Shown here in pieces: positions 18,453 through 27,151 of a stretch of 64,000 nt of DNA. Within the stretch, counting starts at the first letter, position 1. Each line of letters starts with the position of its first letter. This DNA comes from Paenibacillus sp. FSL H8-0048. Lineage in GTDB: Bacteria; Bacillota; Bacilli; Paenibacillales; Paenibacillaceae. The position numbers and the translations under genes are program-made. The stretch is taken from positions 3,472,001-3,536,000 of the forward strand of contig NZ_JBBODF010000001.1 in the NCBI RefSeq assembly GCF_038002825.1, written 5' to 3'. The notes under the pieces were generated by a model, which saw nothing but the letters and a program-made list of their open reading frames with translations, had not been told where the DNA came from and searched no databases.

Positions 18453-20255
18453 ATGACGATTATACGGGCTATAACCCTGCGGAATATTATGATTATTCTG
18501 TGTATTTTGATGCTGCTCCCTCTGGGGCAGAAGGCGCTGGGGATTAAGCATAAGCTTCAGGATGTAAAGGAAGCCGGAGAACTGTACGCTGCCGGGAAGC
18601 TGATCGCTGCCGAGAGCCGGTACCGCCAAGCAGCGGCCAACCATGCGATCCTATATAAAGAAGAAGAAATTACGGCAAGACTTGCAGAGCTGGCTCCCAT
18701 CACGGGCATCCGCAGCAGTCTAAGCAGACTATCCTTAACGCTTGCGGACCAGCTGACGGTGAAGGATTTCGCAGGGATGATGGAGAGCTATGCCTCCCTG
18801 CTCAGCCTGAAGAGCAAGTATATGACGCCGGGCGGTCCCTATGAAGCCTATTATCGCCAGCTCTCGGCGGATTCAGGCGTCTCAGACAAGATGACCGCCG
18901 GGTTCCGGCAGTTCAAGGATGAGTATCTGGCCGGACTCGCCGCTGGTTCGTCTAAGGGGTCAGATTCGGGGACGGATAGCAACAGTACGGACAATCTTAA
19001 ATGGAGCCTGCTGCAAATTCCGGCAGACTATTACGGGGGAGCCGCCGCCAAGGATAAGCTGCTCGCGGCGAGCTTTAAGGCCCATGATACCGCGAGGCTC
19101 AAGGCTCTGGCCGCAGCCGGAAGCTTCGGACCTATGCTGGAGAGCGCCCTCTCTATGGAAGAAGCTTATATGAATCATAGTTATACTGCGCCCTGGCTTA
19201 ACAAGCAGGTTCAGGAGAGCGCTTCGCTCATCCTGAATAAGGATCTGGATGGTGACCACACCGCGGCGTTCGCCGGACATGCCGCCCGCTACCGCAGCTA
19301 TGCAGCATCTGCCGGCATCACCAGCTCCAAGGTGCTGAAGCTGATCGACAGCAGCATCGCCCGGCTGCTCCGCGAGGGCACGCGCCATGTGCGCGGCGGC
19401 CGGTATGCCGATGCCATCAGGCTCTATGCGGAGCTGGCCCCGGTACAGGATACCTCCAAGGAGACCGCTGCCGCAACGCTAGCCTGGAACCTGGCCGAGC
19501 CGGTAAGGCTGCTGCCGGGCGGCGAAGTACAGGGCAGCTACACGCTGACGGCCTCTGTCACCGGGCGCTATGGGACCAAGGTGGCCGTAGCCGGAGTAGA
19601 CGCCGGCGGCAGGCTGGTCTACGCCGAGATGAGCGGGGACGGCACGGTCTCCACCCGGACCGGGGAGGTGATCCCGGGTTCGGGGCTGCTGAGCGCTCTT
19701 TCTTTTGACGAAGCATTATCCGCTTACTCCGAAGCTCCCGTAGTTGTAGCTAACAGCGGTGAGACTGACGGACGCAGCACCTTCACAGGCTATGCCATCC
19801 GGCCGGAAGGAATCTCCCTGCTGTTCAGCTTCACAGGCAGCAGCTATGAGCTAATAGCGGAGGATGGCTCCATCCGCGTAATGAACACGAATCTGGCTGA
19901 TGGTGTCGCCGATAGGACCGCTATTTTCCGGCAGGTAAACGGGGTATATGAATTCTCGGAACTCTATCAGGAGTTCACTTACACCCCTATTGATGCTACA
20001 CAGCTTGAGCTGTTCCCTTATGAGAAAGTGATGCTGTCCTGCGATATCTCTATCGACTCTGCCGGAAGAGCAGTCGCCCGTTCGAACGGCCGCTATCTGC
20101 TGCTTCAGGGCGAGGTAAGCCAACTTACCGGACTCACCGCAGTGAGCGGCCAGTTCGAGAATGGATACGGCACGGTGGAGACGGAGCTTGGCGAGGAGTC
20201 TGTGCCTGTGTTTGTGGTCGATTCGATGGGGAGCTTAAGCCTGACGCCGCCTTGA
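18453..20255 (+). CDS. Membrane-anchored extracytoplasmic protein of unknown function
   Basis: 600 residues, ATG with AAGGGG 9 bases upstream. One N-terminal membrane anchor (about 11-30, IMIILCILMLLPLGQKALG). Residues 35-340 are helical with TPR-like alternation (AGELYAAGKLIAAESRYRQA, ADAIRLYAELAPVQ). The last 240 residues are beta-rich, with repeated short strands that could form a propeller or sandwich. No catalytic motif recognised. Third gene of the divergent module; probably the external component acting with the secreted vWA protein. Confidence 0.65.
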   Translation: MTIIRAITLRNIMIILCILMLLPLGQKALGIKHKLQDVKEAGELYAAGKLIAAESRYRQAAANHAILYKEEEITARLAELAPITGIRSSLSRLSLTLADQLTVKDFAGMMESYASLLSLKSKYMTPGGPYEAYYRQLSADSGVSDKMTAGFRQFKDEYLAGLAAGSSKGSDSGTDSNSTDNLKWSLLQIPADYYGGAAAKDKLLAASFKAHDTARLKALAAAGSFGPMLESALSMEEAYMNHSYTAPWLNKQVQESASLILNKDLDGDHTAAFAGHAARYRSYAASAGITSSKVLKLIDSSIARLLREGTRHVRGGRYADAIRLYAELAPVQDTSKETAAATLAWNLAEPVRLLPGGEVQGSYTLTASVTGRYGTKVAVAGVDAGGRLVYAEMSGDGTVSTRTGEVIPGSGLLSALSFDEALSAYSEAPVVVANSGETDGRSTFTGYAIRPEGISLLFSFTGSSYELIAEDGSIRVMNTNLADGVADRTAIFRQVNGVYEFSELYQEFTYTPIDATQLELFPYEKVMLSCDISIDSAGRAVARSNGRYLLLQGEVSQLTGLTAVSGQFENGYGTVETELGEESVPVFVVDSMGSLSLTPP

Positions 20256-20449
20256 TATGCGGAATACGGAGATTACAGGTTGCTGAGGAACGGCCGCGTT
20301 GTCATCGCCGGGTGCTGCACCGTTCCTGAGTGGCATCAGGATTGGTGTGGGAGAGCGGTGTGGGATGATGTGCGATGTGCGATATGTGGAATGATGTTGC
20401 GGTGCGGTAGTGTGATTGTAGTATGTTGGCGGCCCGGCTGGATGCTCCG

Positions 20450-20627
20450 CGGACGATGGGGACGCTATTTGGTCAAAAAGGCAACTTTTCTGCCCGCTGC
20501 GGACTGTGAGGCCGTTAAAGGGCGCAATGATGCTGAAAATGAGGCGATACACGTTAGTTAAGGGCCTCTGAGTCCGGGTAGGTAGCCGGAATAGAGCAAA
20601 TAGCCCAAATAAAGGCCCTCCAGTCCG
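20450..20627. repeat. Quartet I, dyad-symmetric (spacing 50/62/51)
   Basis: Units start at 20450, 20500, 20562 and 20613. Units 1-2 read CGGACGATGGGGACG and CGGACTGTGAGGCCG; units 3-4 read GGGCCTCTGAGTCCG and AGGCCCTCCAGTCCG, which are the inverse of the same consensus CGGACTNNGAGGCC. Single units are not full palindromes but the quartet as a whole is symmetric. Noncoding, between convergent genes. Confidence 0.65.
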
Positions 20628-20670
20628 CATGGACCTGTACATCAAAACGGCACATCAAAATGGAAAACCA

Positions 20671-20719
20671 AAAACGCAAGAGTCACACGGTACGGATACC
20701 GCCCTGACTCTTGCGTTTT
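20671..20719. terminator. Bidirectional rho-independent terminator
   Basis: AAAACGCAAGAGTCA (20671-20685) pairs perfectly with TGACTCTTGCGTTTT (20705-20719): a 15-bp stem with A-run and T-run on the two sides. It serves the coiled-coil gene ending at 20763 and can stop transcription from the left. Confidence 0.85.
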
Positions 20720-20762
20720 CTTTTGGCGCGTGGAATATGTCCCCGTACAAGTGAGGGATAGA

Positions 20763-21095
20763 TTATAAACGGCGGGCCTTGGCGGTTTGCGGCTTTCTTT
20801 TGCGGCTGAACAGTCTTAGATATCGCTTCCTCTTGTACAGCACCTCCGCCGATGCGCTCAGCGTCTCCTTCACCTCGCCGAGTACCGTCTGGGTCTCCTT
20901 GACCGACTGCTTCATCCGCCCAAGCTCTGACTTTACCCCGTCCGATCTCTGCTTCGCTTCATCCAGCGTCTCCTGCATATTCGCTTTGAACTCCTCGACC
21001 GGGGCCTTCAGCCCGTCCACCGACTGCTTCACTCCATCCAGTGACTGCTTCAGGCCATCGATGCTGTTCTTGAATTCCTTCAGCGGGTTCCCCAT
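20763..21095 (-). CDS. Coiled-coil protein (110 aa), function unknown
   Basis: ATG with GGAGGAGG 7 bases upstream. Residues 5-80 are a continuous amphipathic helix with near-heptad repeats (SIDGLKQSLDGVKQSVDGLK), then a very basic tail (RKRYLRLFSRKRKPQTAKAR). No membrane segment or signal peptide. The tail could bind nucleic acid or membrane phosphate. Single-gene unit with its own terminator. Confidence 0.7.
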   Translation of the reverse strand: MGNPLKEFKNSIDGLKQSLDGVKQSVDGLKAPVEEFKANMQETLDEAKQRSDGVKSELGRMKQSVKETQTVLGEVKETLSASAEVLYKRKRYLRLFSRKRKPQTAKARRL

Positions 21096-21276
21096 GATCG
21101 TCCCTCCTCCTAAGCTCTCATTCTCTATATTACCCAGAATGGAGAAGGCGGGATTCAGTTCACCTGAAACTCTACATTGTTAAGAGGGGCAGCCAAAGGA
21201 AGCATGTTCCAAATATTGAAAGATTAATGGTCACGATGATACTATATAACATAATTAGATGAATGGGAGGGAAATC

Positions 21277-22080
21277 ATGGACGCTAAAGCGAAAAAAATA
21301 TTAAACAAAACGTTTTGGTCTGCGCAGGGCTGGAAGCCTGCCGGGACAAGACTGCCTTTTGCCGGAGAAGAGTCTGAATATGCTAAAAGCAAAGGGGTCA
21401 TGTTCGATCCTGTAACGATGACACATGATGAGTGTGTGTCGAGAATCCGTTATTTGCTGGAGCATGAGGTTACGAAGGACAAGGTAGCTGCTGCCTTTTT
21501 GCATAGCCTATCCACAAGAGAAGTACATCTGAGAAGCGGGTTATCCAGCTATGCATTAACCAGCCATCTTCCCCGGCATCAATATAGTGACAAGCTTCTG
21601 GAGCGTGCCAGCTACAGCCATTGCTTCTATTGTAACGAGCATAAATTAATGACTTATGAGGAATGGAATAATGAGGATATTAATATTTTGAATTTTGAAC
21701 GGGTAAAATGGGGGGGTGTCCGCTTAAATTGGCTCCTCTATTGCTGGATGGATCTCGAACTGCTAGCGAAGGAGGAACCGGTAGAGGTGACCTCTGAGGA
21801 TGTTCAGATCCTCAAAAATTTACTGGCAGAGGTGGATGCCTGCGCTGAGACGGATTCCGCACGTAAATTAGAGAAGCGCTGGAAGGATGTATTATCCTCC
21901 AACCAGTATGAACGGGATGTTATGATGGAGATATGGGGTTTTGCAGGTATATTAGCTTCTGAAGAACGGCTTGGACCTGAACGCGGCAGAGGAACGGACT
22001 TCGTATCCGTAGATTCATGGCTTGGCATAGACCGTTATGCGAAAGAGAAGGTAGAGTATTATTTTGGAGCTTATTTATAG
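21277..22080 (+). CDS. Conserved-looking protein of unknown function (267 aa)
   Basis: The start is set at ATG 21277 because GGGAGG lies 7 bases upstream; an in-frame ATG at 21259 has no such site. No signal peptide or membrane segments; acidic/aromatic soluble protein. CFYCNEH near residue 130 may bind metal, but a second cysteine pair is not seen. Isolated, with codon use slightly more A+T-rich than its neighbours. I do not recognise a family. Confidence 0.65.
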   Translation: MDAKAKKILNKTFWSAQGWKPAGTRLPFAGEESEYAKSKGVMFDPVTMTHDECVSRIRYLLEHEVTKDKVAAAFLHSLSTREVHLRSGLSSYALTSHLPRHQYSDKLLERASYSHCFYCNEHKLMTYEEWNNEDINILNFERVKWGGVRLNWLLYCWMDLELLAKEEPVEVTSEDVQILKNLLAEVDACAETDSARKLEKRWKDVLSSNQYERDVMMEIWGFAGILASEERLGPERGRGTDFVSVDSWLGIDRYAKEKVEYYFGAYL

Positions 22081-22181
22081 CAACGAGAATGGAATGGGCC
22101 AACTCAACTTTCGCAGAGTGAAAATCGGGTCGGCCCGTGTTCATTGTGGACGATTCTATGTGTGAACAAAATCAAGAGTGA

Positions 22182-23327
22182 TTAATGGATTGCGCGTAAC
22201 TCTTCCAGCAGTTCCATCACCTCTGACTCCTCTACCGGAACGGAAAACGAACCGTCCTCAAAACGCTTCATCGCCCCGATGCCGTCCTGGAAGACAAAGC
22301 GGATGCGGCCGCTGCGCACTTTTTTGTCCGTGTACATCTTATCCAGAAGCGCCCGGTTGGTAATGCCCTCAGGAATCTCTGTTGGCAGACCTGCCTTCTT
22401 CAGCAGAGCCGCTATACGATCAGCCTCTTCCTCCGTCATATATCCGTACTTCGCCCCCAGTCTCGCCTGGATGACAAGCCCCACAGCAATGGCTTCGCCG
22501 TGAAGCAATCGATAACCGCTTAGCGCCTCAAGCGCCCGTCCTGCGGTATGCCCCAGATTCAGAATCTGCCGCAGATTACGTTCGTGCTCATCCTGCTCCA
22601 CCACTTCATATTTGATCCGGCAATTCGTCAGCGCGATATGCTCACACACTCCGGCATCCAGAATTAGCTCCCCTTCTTCCGTAATGATTCTGTCCATATT
22701 CGCTTCGAGATAGCTGAAGAACTGCTCATCGCTCATACAGGCGTGCTTGATGGTCTCGGCCAGACCGCTTCTGAATTCACGGGCAGGTAGTGTGCGCCAA
22801 GCTGCCAAATCTATGTATACTTTACGGGGCTGGTGGAATACACCGATCAGATTGGTGGCAACAGGAGTATTTACGCCTGTTTTGCCGCCAACGGAAGCAT
22901 CCGCTGCTGCCAGCAGGGTGGTAGCATAATTCAGACTGGGCACGCCCCGGCCGAAAGTCCCTGCCACAAAGCCCGCCAGATCCGTCACCGCCCCGCCGCC
23001 TACCGCAATGATGCAGCAATCCCTTCCATAAGCATGGCTTAGCAATTGGTCCTCCAGCAGCGCCTTCGTCTCCCGGGTCTTCGAGCTCTCCCCTGCCGGA
23101 AAAGAGAATAAGTCCGCCTGAAATCCCTCACGCCGCAGCAGCTCCAGTAAAGGACGGCCATATAACGGCTCCACCGTGGAGTCTGTAATGATAGCATATT
23201 TACTGGCTCCACTTACAAGACCCTGATGCAAATCGCTGATTAGGGAACTAAACAGATGCTCACCGATTTCAATAGAGTAAGAGTGATCGACTACTTTTTG
23301 GAGTGTTACTTCAAAGCTCTTAGACAT
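22182..23327 (-). CDS. aroB: 3-Dehydroquinate synthase
   Basis: 381 residues, a little over the usual 350-370. Converts DAHP to 3-dehydroquinate in the shikimate pathway, using NAD and a divalent metal. Visible motifs: the NAD-binding glycine loop AVGGGAVTDLAGFVAGTFGRG (about 108-128), TTLLAAADASVGGKTGVN (about 136-153), metal and active-site EFRSGLAETIKHA (about 181-193) and NLGHTAGRALE (about 257-267). It stands alone, not in an aro operon, so it may be a second copy or a rearranged locus. AAAGGGG precedes the ATG. Confidence 0.92.
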   Translation of the reverse strand: MSKSFEVTLQKVVDHSYSIEIGEHLFSSLISDLHQGLVSGASKYAIITDSTVEPLYGRPLLELLRREGFQADLFSFPAGESSKTRETKALLEDQLLSHAYGRDCCIIAVGGGAVTDLAGFVAGTFGRGVPSLNYATTLLAAADASVGGKTGVNTPVATNLIGVFHQPRKVYIDLAAWRTLPAREFRSGLAETIKHACMSDEQFFSYLEANMDRIITEEGELILDAGVCEHIALTNCRIKYEVVEQDEHERNLRQILNLGHTAGRALEALSGYRLLHGEAIAVGLVIQARLGAKYGYMTEEEADRIAALLKKAGLPTEIPEGITNRALLDKMYTDKKVRSGRIRFVFQDGIGAMKRFEDGSFSVPVEESEVMELLEELRAIH

Positions 23328-23480
23328 GGGCTCAGCCCCTTTCTTCTATTAACTCTGCAACCAACCGCACAGAACATATTTCCGGAATATTATAACATAA
23401 TTTAGGAGGGTTACTGTCTGGATTGTCTCAGGGTTACATCGGGTGTACCGCATAATGATAGGAAGGGAGACTGTGAGAGC

Positions 23481-24182
23481 ATGTCGAACGAAACGATTTA
23501 TAGCCATGAGGACACACTGAGGATGCTGGACTCTTTTTTCCGGGAGGAGGGGGAATGGTGGGATGGGTTCTATGCGGACAAGGAGAAGGACATTCCTTTT
23601 TTCCGGGATTGTCCCGATGAGAATCTGGTGGAATCCTTCAGCAGCGGAGTGCTCACCTCGGCCCGGGTGCTTGAGCTAGGCTGCGGAGGCGGCAGAAATG
23701 CAGTGTACATGGCCCGTCAGGGCTGTAAGGTGGACGCTGTGGATATTTCACAGGCAGCGGTCGATTGGGGAATGGAGCGTGCGGGGGCACACCAGGTAGA
23801 GGTGAATTTCACTTGCGGGAATATCTTTGACCTGGAACTGGCGCCCGGGAGCTATGACCTCATCTATGACAGCGGATGCTTCCATCACATCTATCCCCAC
23901 CGCAGAGCCACCTATCTGGAACTGCTGGACAGGGCGCTTATGCCCGGCGGTCATTTCGGCTTAACCTGCTTCGCAGCAGGCTCCATGGGTGCAGAGATTA
24001 CCGATTGGGAGGTGTACCGTCAGCGGCGGATGAGAGGAGGATTGGGGTTCACGGAGGAACAGCTCCAGACATTCTTCGGCCGTTACGAGAATATCCGGTT
24101 CCGGAGGATGCGCCAGACGGAGCAGAGTGAGAACCTGTTCGGTGAAGCTTTTCTGTGGACAGCCTTGTTCCGCAAAAGATAA
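23481..24182 (+). CDS. Class I SAM-dependent methyltransferase
   Basis: 233 residues. Motif I LELGCGGGRNAVYMARQG (about 63-80) and the acidic end of strand 2 (VDAVDIS, about 83-89) form the SAM pocket; YDLIYDSGCFHHI (about 122-134) matches motif II with the CFHH sequence common in the Methyltransf_25/tellurite-resistance-like group. Substrate not predictable. Monocistronic; its 3' end faces palindrome quartet D. Confidence 0.85.
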   Translation: MSNETIYSHEDTLRMLDSFFREEGEWWDGFYADKEKDIPFFRDCPDENLVESFSSGVLTSARVLELGCGGGRNAVYMARQGCKVDAVDISQAAVDWGMERAGAHQVEVNFTCGNIFDLELAPGSYDLIYDSGCFHHIYPHRRATYLELLDRALMPGGHFGLTCFAAGSMGAEITDWEVYRQRRMRGGLGFTEEQLQTFFGRYENIRFRRMRQTEQSENLFGEAFLWTALFRKR

Positions 24183-24301
24183 CTAGCTCCTTACTCCCGC
24201 AGCAATCATACGTATGATGTAGACGCTTGAATGGAAGCAACTGTATTTTGTACATTAGAATGCTGTAAAAGGGTCTTCGAAATAGAATCTATTGTATTCG
24301 G

Positions 24302-25961
24302 GAGACAATTTCATAATTCAAAACCCTTGCTATACCTGGTTTTTTTGAGCATAGAAAAAGGAGTACCTCCCCAAATTCTCGAAGTTATAGGTGACGAAAC
24401 CAACACCCGAGAAGAAAAGAGGTAATCCCTATCTATTCTATTCGACAAGAAGAACTGTTTTCCTTTGAGGAATTGCTCCAGATGGCTCCGGAAGATAAAT
24501 ATAGCCAAATCTTTGAACACTTACATTTAGCTCCAGTTCTGTTCGCACTGCGGAAAAAGAGCCACCGTGGACGGCCTGAAAAACTAAACGTACCTGCCAT
24601 GATCTACTCGCTGCTGATTGCCAAAATGGAGAACATCGAGTTTGTCTCTGCCTTGGTCCGGCGATTGAATCATAGCCACGAATTTCGAGTCCAGTGCCGG
24701 TTTACGGGCTCGGACAATATTCCCAGTCAGGCCTCCTATTCTCGTTTGATTCATGCCCTAGCGCAAACGGGAATGCTGGAACAACTTCAGGATCGCCTAG
24801 TCACCTCTGCCCTAGAAGAAGGTTTTGTGAGCGGCACCCATCTGGCTGTGGATTCCTCGATGGTTGAGGCATGGGATTGCCAATTTAGCGAATCAGCCTC
24901 CAAGCGTCGTGCGGCTCGCCGGGAGCAAAAGAAAGGCGAAGCTCCGGGGGCCGAACAACTTCAGCTCGAACATCAAGAGCCTGAGCCGAAGGCGGTGAAC
25001 GCGCCGCTGAAGAAACCCAGGTACAGCAAGCCAGGTCGTCCATCCCAGGCCGAAAAGGAACGTCGGCGCGAGGAAATGGAAGCCTATGAACAAAGTCTCG
25101 GACCGTTCCAGAAAACCATTGAAGCGATGTTGCCGTACACGTACGATGAACTGCTGACCGAGTTGCCCCGGCATGCTGCGCGTTGTGACAAGAAAAATAC
25201 GAAGGGCCGAATGACCAGCTATTACGGGTTCAAGGCGAATCTGCTGGTCGACACGGACAGCCAGTATATCCTCAGTGGGCTCTTTAGTTCGGCCAATCCG
25301 AATGACCAGCGTATGGCGGTCGTCCTTCTCAAAGGCCTGCTCCTAAAGTTTCCGATGCTAAAGGTCAAGCATATCTTGGGCGACAAAGGCTACGACTGCG
25401 CGGCAATCTACCAGTTGATTCATACGCTCGGCGCCTATCCTGCGATTTCCCTGATTCACCATAAAGACCCGCCTGCAGGAATGAATCTGGATTACACGCC
25501 GGTGTGCGCTCAAGGACATACGTACCGTTACGACAGTTTTGATGCCAAGTATGAGACCCTGAAGTACACCCGGCCTAGCGAATGCAAAGGCTGTGAGCTT
25601 TCCGGTTCCGATTGCCAAAAAGTGTTTAAAATTCGCATGCAAACGGATTTGCGGTTGCACACTTATCCCGCCAGAGGTAGCGAAAGTTTTACCACCCTGT
25701 ACAACAAGCGGACGGCCGTGGAGCGTGTGTTTGCCTATCTCAAAGAGTATTTCGGGATGAAACGCACACGTCACCGGGGTGTCCGGGCAAGTGTCGATTT
25801 CCAGCTCAGTACGCTCGCGTACAATTTGAGTAAGTTTGCATTAGACAAATTGAATCAGCAGTTGAGAGACTCCCAGCAAGTGGCCTGATTTTTTTAAAAA
25901 ATATGACCTTAGATTTTGGACCAATCTTGCTTTTCAGTAAACTGAATTATGAAATTGTCTC
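24302..25961 (+). mobile_element. IS1182-family-like insertion sequence, complete
   Basis: 1660 bp with perfect 19-bp terminal inverted repeats GAGACAATTTCATAATTCA at 24302-24320 and its complement at 25943-25961. The element is flanked by direct copies of TTCGG (24297-24301 and 25962-25966), the target duplication. One transposase gene fills most of it. The target is the exact centre of a palindromic unit (TTGTA-TTCGG-TACAA). Perfect ends and target copies suggest a recent insertion. Confidence 0.92.
24473..25888 (+). CDS. IS1182-family transposase
   Basis: 471 residues from the TTG at 24473. The N-terminal DUF772-type region (to about 110) is followed by a DDE core: the first Asp in HLAVDSSMVEAWD, the second in ILGDKGYD, and the Glu in RTAVERVFAYLKEYFGMKR. 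A charged insertion lies between. The frame is open upstream and encodes IPIYSIRQEELFSFEELLQ, which looks like real N-terminal transposase sequence. An AAGAGG site (24417-24422) points to a start near 24431, where the codon is ATC, not a normal start. The true start is therefore uncertain. Confidence 0.88.
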   Translation: MLQMAPEDKYSQIFEHLHLAPVLFALRKKSHRGRPEKLNVPAMIYSLLIAKMENIEFVSALVRRLNHSHEFRVQCRFTGSDNIPSQASYSRLIHALAQTGMLEQLQDRLVTSALEEGFVSGTHLAVDSSMVEAWDCQFSESASKRRAARREQKKGEAPGAEQLQLEHQEPEPKAVNAPLKKPRYSKPGRPSQAEKERRREEMEAYEQSLGPFQKTIEAMLPYTYDELLTELPRHAARCDKKNTKGRMTSYYGFKANLLVDTDSQYILSGLFSSANPNDQRMAVVLLKGLLLKFPMLKVKHILGDKGYDCAAIYQLIHTLGAYPAISLIHHKDPPAGMNLDYTPVCAQGHTYRYDSFDAKYETLKYTRPSECKGCELSGSDCQKVFKIRMQTDLRLHTYPARGSESFTTLYNKRTAVERVFAYLKEYFGMKRTRHRGVRASVDFQLSTLAYNLSKFALDKLNQQLRDSQQVA

Positions 25962-26191
25962 TTCGGTACAATTGAATTTAGAATATAGGCCTCTTTTCGC
26001 CCAAAATGCCACATTCCACTGTACGAAATACATTAGAACCTCATTTTACAGTCAAATATGAGTTTTCTATTGCAGGAAATACAATCAGCGACTTGCTTCG
26101 AACTTAACCTCATATTTGCGCATCACAAAAAGGCGGGGCGCACCGAAATGCATCCCGCCTCCTACATGCACCTTATCAATCCCGCTTACTG

Positions 26192-27115
26192 CTACTGCAT
26201 CCGCTCCGTAAACAGCCGCCCCGCATAGCCGCTGATCAGCTCACGCATTGCCAGCTTACGGCTCCATTCGGCCGGAATGCCGCTGAGGCCATAGTACGCT
26301 CCGGCGATCTGGCCGTAGATGGCACCGGTGGTGTCGGCGTCATTGCCGAGATTGACGGCGAGCAGGGCGCCCTCTGCGAAGCTGTCCGACTTATGAAATG
26401 CCCATAACGCCGCTTCCAGCGACTCCACGACATAGCCCGAGCCTTGAATCTGCGGCGGCTCCTTCAGCTTGTAGAAGCCTTGCCTGATGTTCAGCATATG
26501 CGGCGTCAGCGTATCTTCATCCAGCCATTCGCGGAAGGCCTCCGAAACCAGCATCTCCTGCTTGCTCCAGCCGTGCAGCCCGGCGAGAATATATGCCGCA
26601 AGCAGGCGGCAGGCAGCAAGACACTCGGCGGCCCCGTGTGTGGTTCTTGAACTCATTGCTGCATAGTGGATTGCCTCGGTAGGCTGCTCTGCGTAGTACA
26701 TCACCACCGGAGCCAGCCGCATAATCGACCCGTTGCCGGCAGAGAACGGGTCCGCTGATCCGCTGTAAGCCTCCCCGCTCGCTTCATACCGGTGCAGCGC
26801 CTCACGCGTCGCGTTGCCGATGTCGAAGCACCGGCCTGTACTGCTCAGCGCTCCCTCGCGGTACCACTTCACATAACGCTGCATCTGGTCCGCCGGATCG
26901 AAGGTCTGCACCATCAGCAGGCTCTCCGCCAGACAGAGCGCCATCGAGGTATCGTCTGTCCACTGTCCAGGCTGCAGACCAAATACCCCGCCGCCGACCA
27001 TATCCGTCATTGGCTTGAAGGTTCCGGGTGCCTGGAACTCTACAGTTGTGCCCAGCGCATCCCCGGCGGCCAGCCCTTGCAGGCAGCCCTGATAACGGTC
27101 CATCGTTAATGTCAT
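26192..27115 (-). CDS. ADP-ribosylglycohydrolase family protein
   Basis: 307 residues, ATG preceded by GGGAGAG. Family enzymes remove ADP-ribose from proteins or small molecules with two Mg ions. The motifs are intact: GDALGTTVEF near the N-terminus, WTDDTSMALCLAE (about 53-65) for the first metal ligands, and NLGNDADTTGAIYGQIAGAYYG (about 255-276) for the C-terminal ligands. DraG-like proteins can reverse regulatory ADP-ribosylation; no ADP-ribosyltransferase gene is visible nearby. Followed 36 bp downstream of the Gfo/Idh gene on the same strand, so probably cotranscribed. Confidence 0.9.
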   Translation of the reverse strand: MTLTMDRYQGCLQGLAAGDALGTTVEFQAPGTFKPMTDMVGGGVFGLQPGQWTDDTSMALCLAESLLMVQTFDPADQMQRYVKWYREGALSSTGRCFDIGNATREALHRYEASGEAYSGSADPFSAGNGSIMRLAPVVMYYAEQPTEAIHYAAMSSRTTHGAAECLAACRLLAAYILAGLHGWSKQEMLVSEAFREWLDEDTLTPHMLNIRQGFYKLKEPPQIQGSGYVVESLEAALWAFHKSDSFAEGALLAVNLGNDADTTGAIYGQIAGAYYGLSGIPAEWSRKLAMRELISGYAGRLFTERMQ

Positions 27116-27151
27116 TTGCTCTCTCCCTTCCCGGCAGCTTCCCGCTTGCCT

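Larger units (their letters stand above)
24241..26084. repeat. Palindrome quartet D, interrupted by an IS (restored spacing 51/62/51)
   Basis: Units: CTGTATTTTGTACAT (24241-24255); TTGTATTCGG (24292-24301) split from TACAA (25967-25971); CTGTACGAAATACAT (26019); TTGCAGGAAATACAA (26070). Subtracting the 1660-bp IS and one 5-bp target copy moves the last two starts to 24354 and 24405, giving steps of 51, 62 and 51, as in quartets A, B and G. The sequence TAGAA...TTCTA flanks several units. Lies between convergent genes. Confidence 0.8.

Noticed and set aside
22081..22181. Terminator between the 267-aa protein gene and aroB
   Set aside because: GGGCC/GGCCC can pair but the loop is long and no T-run follows on either strand.
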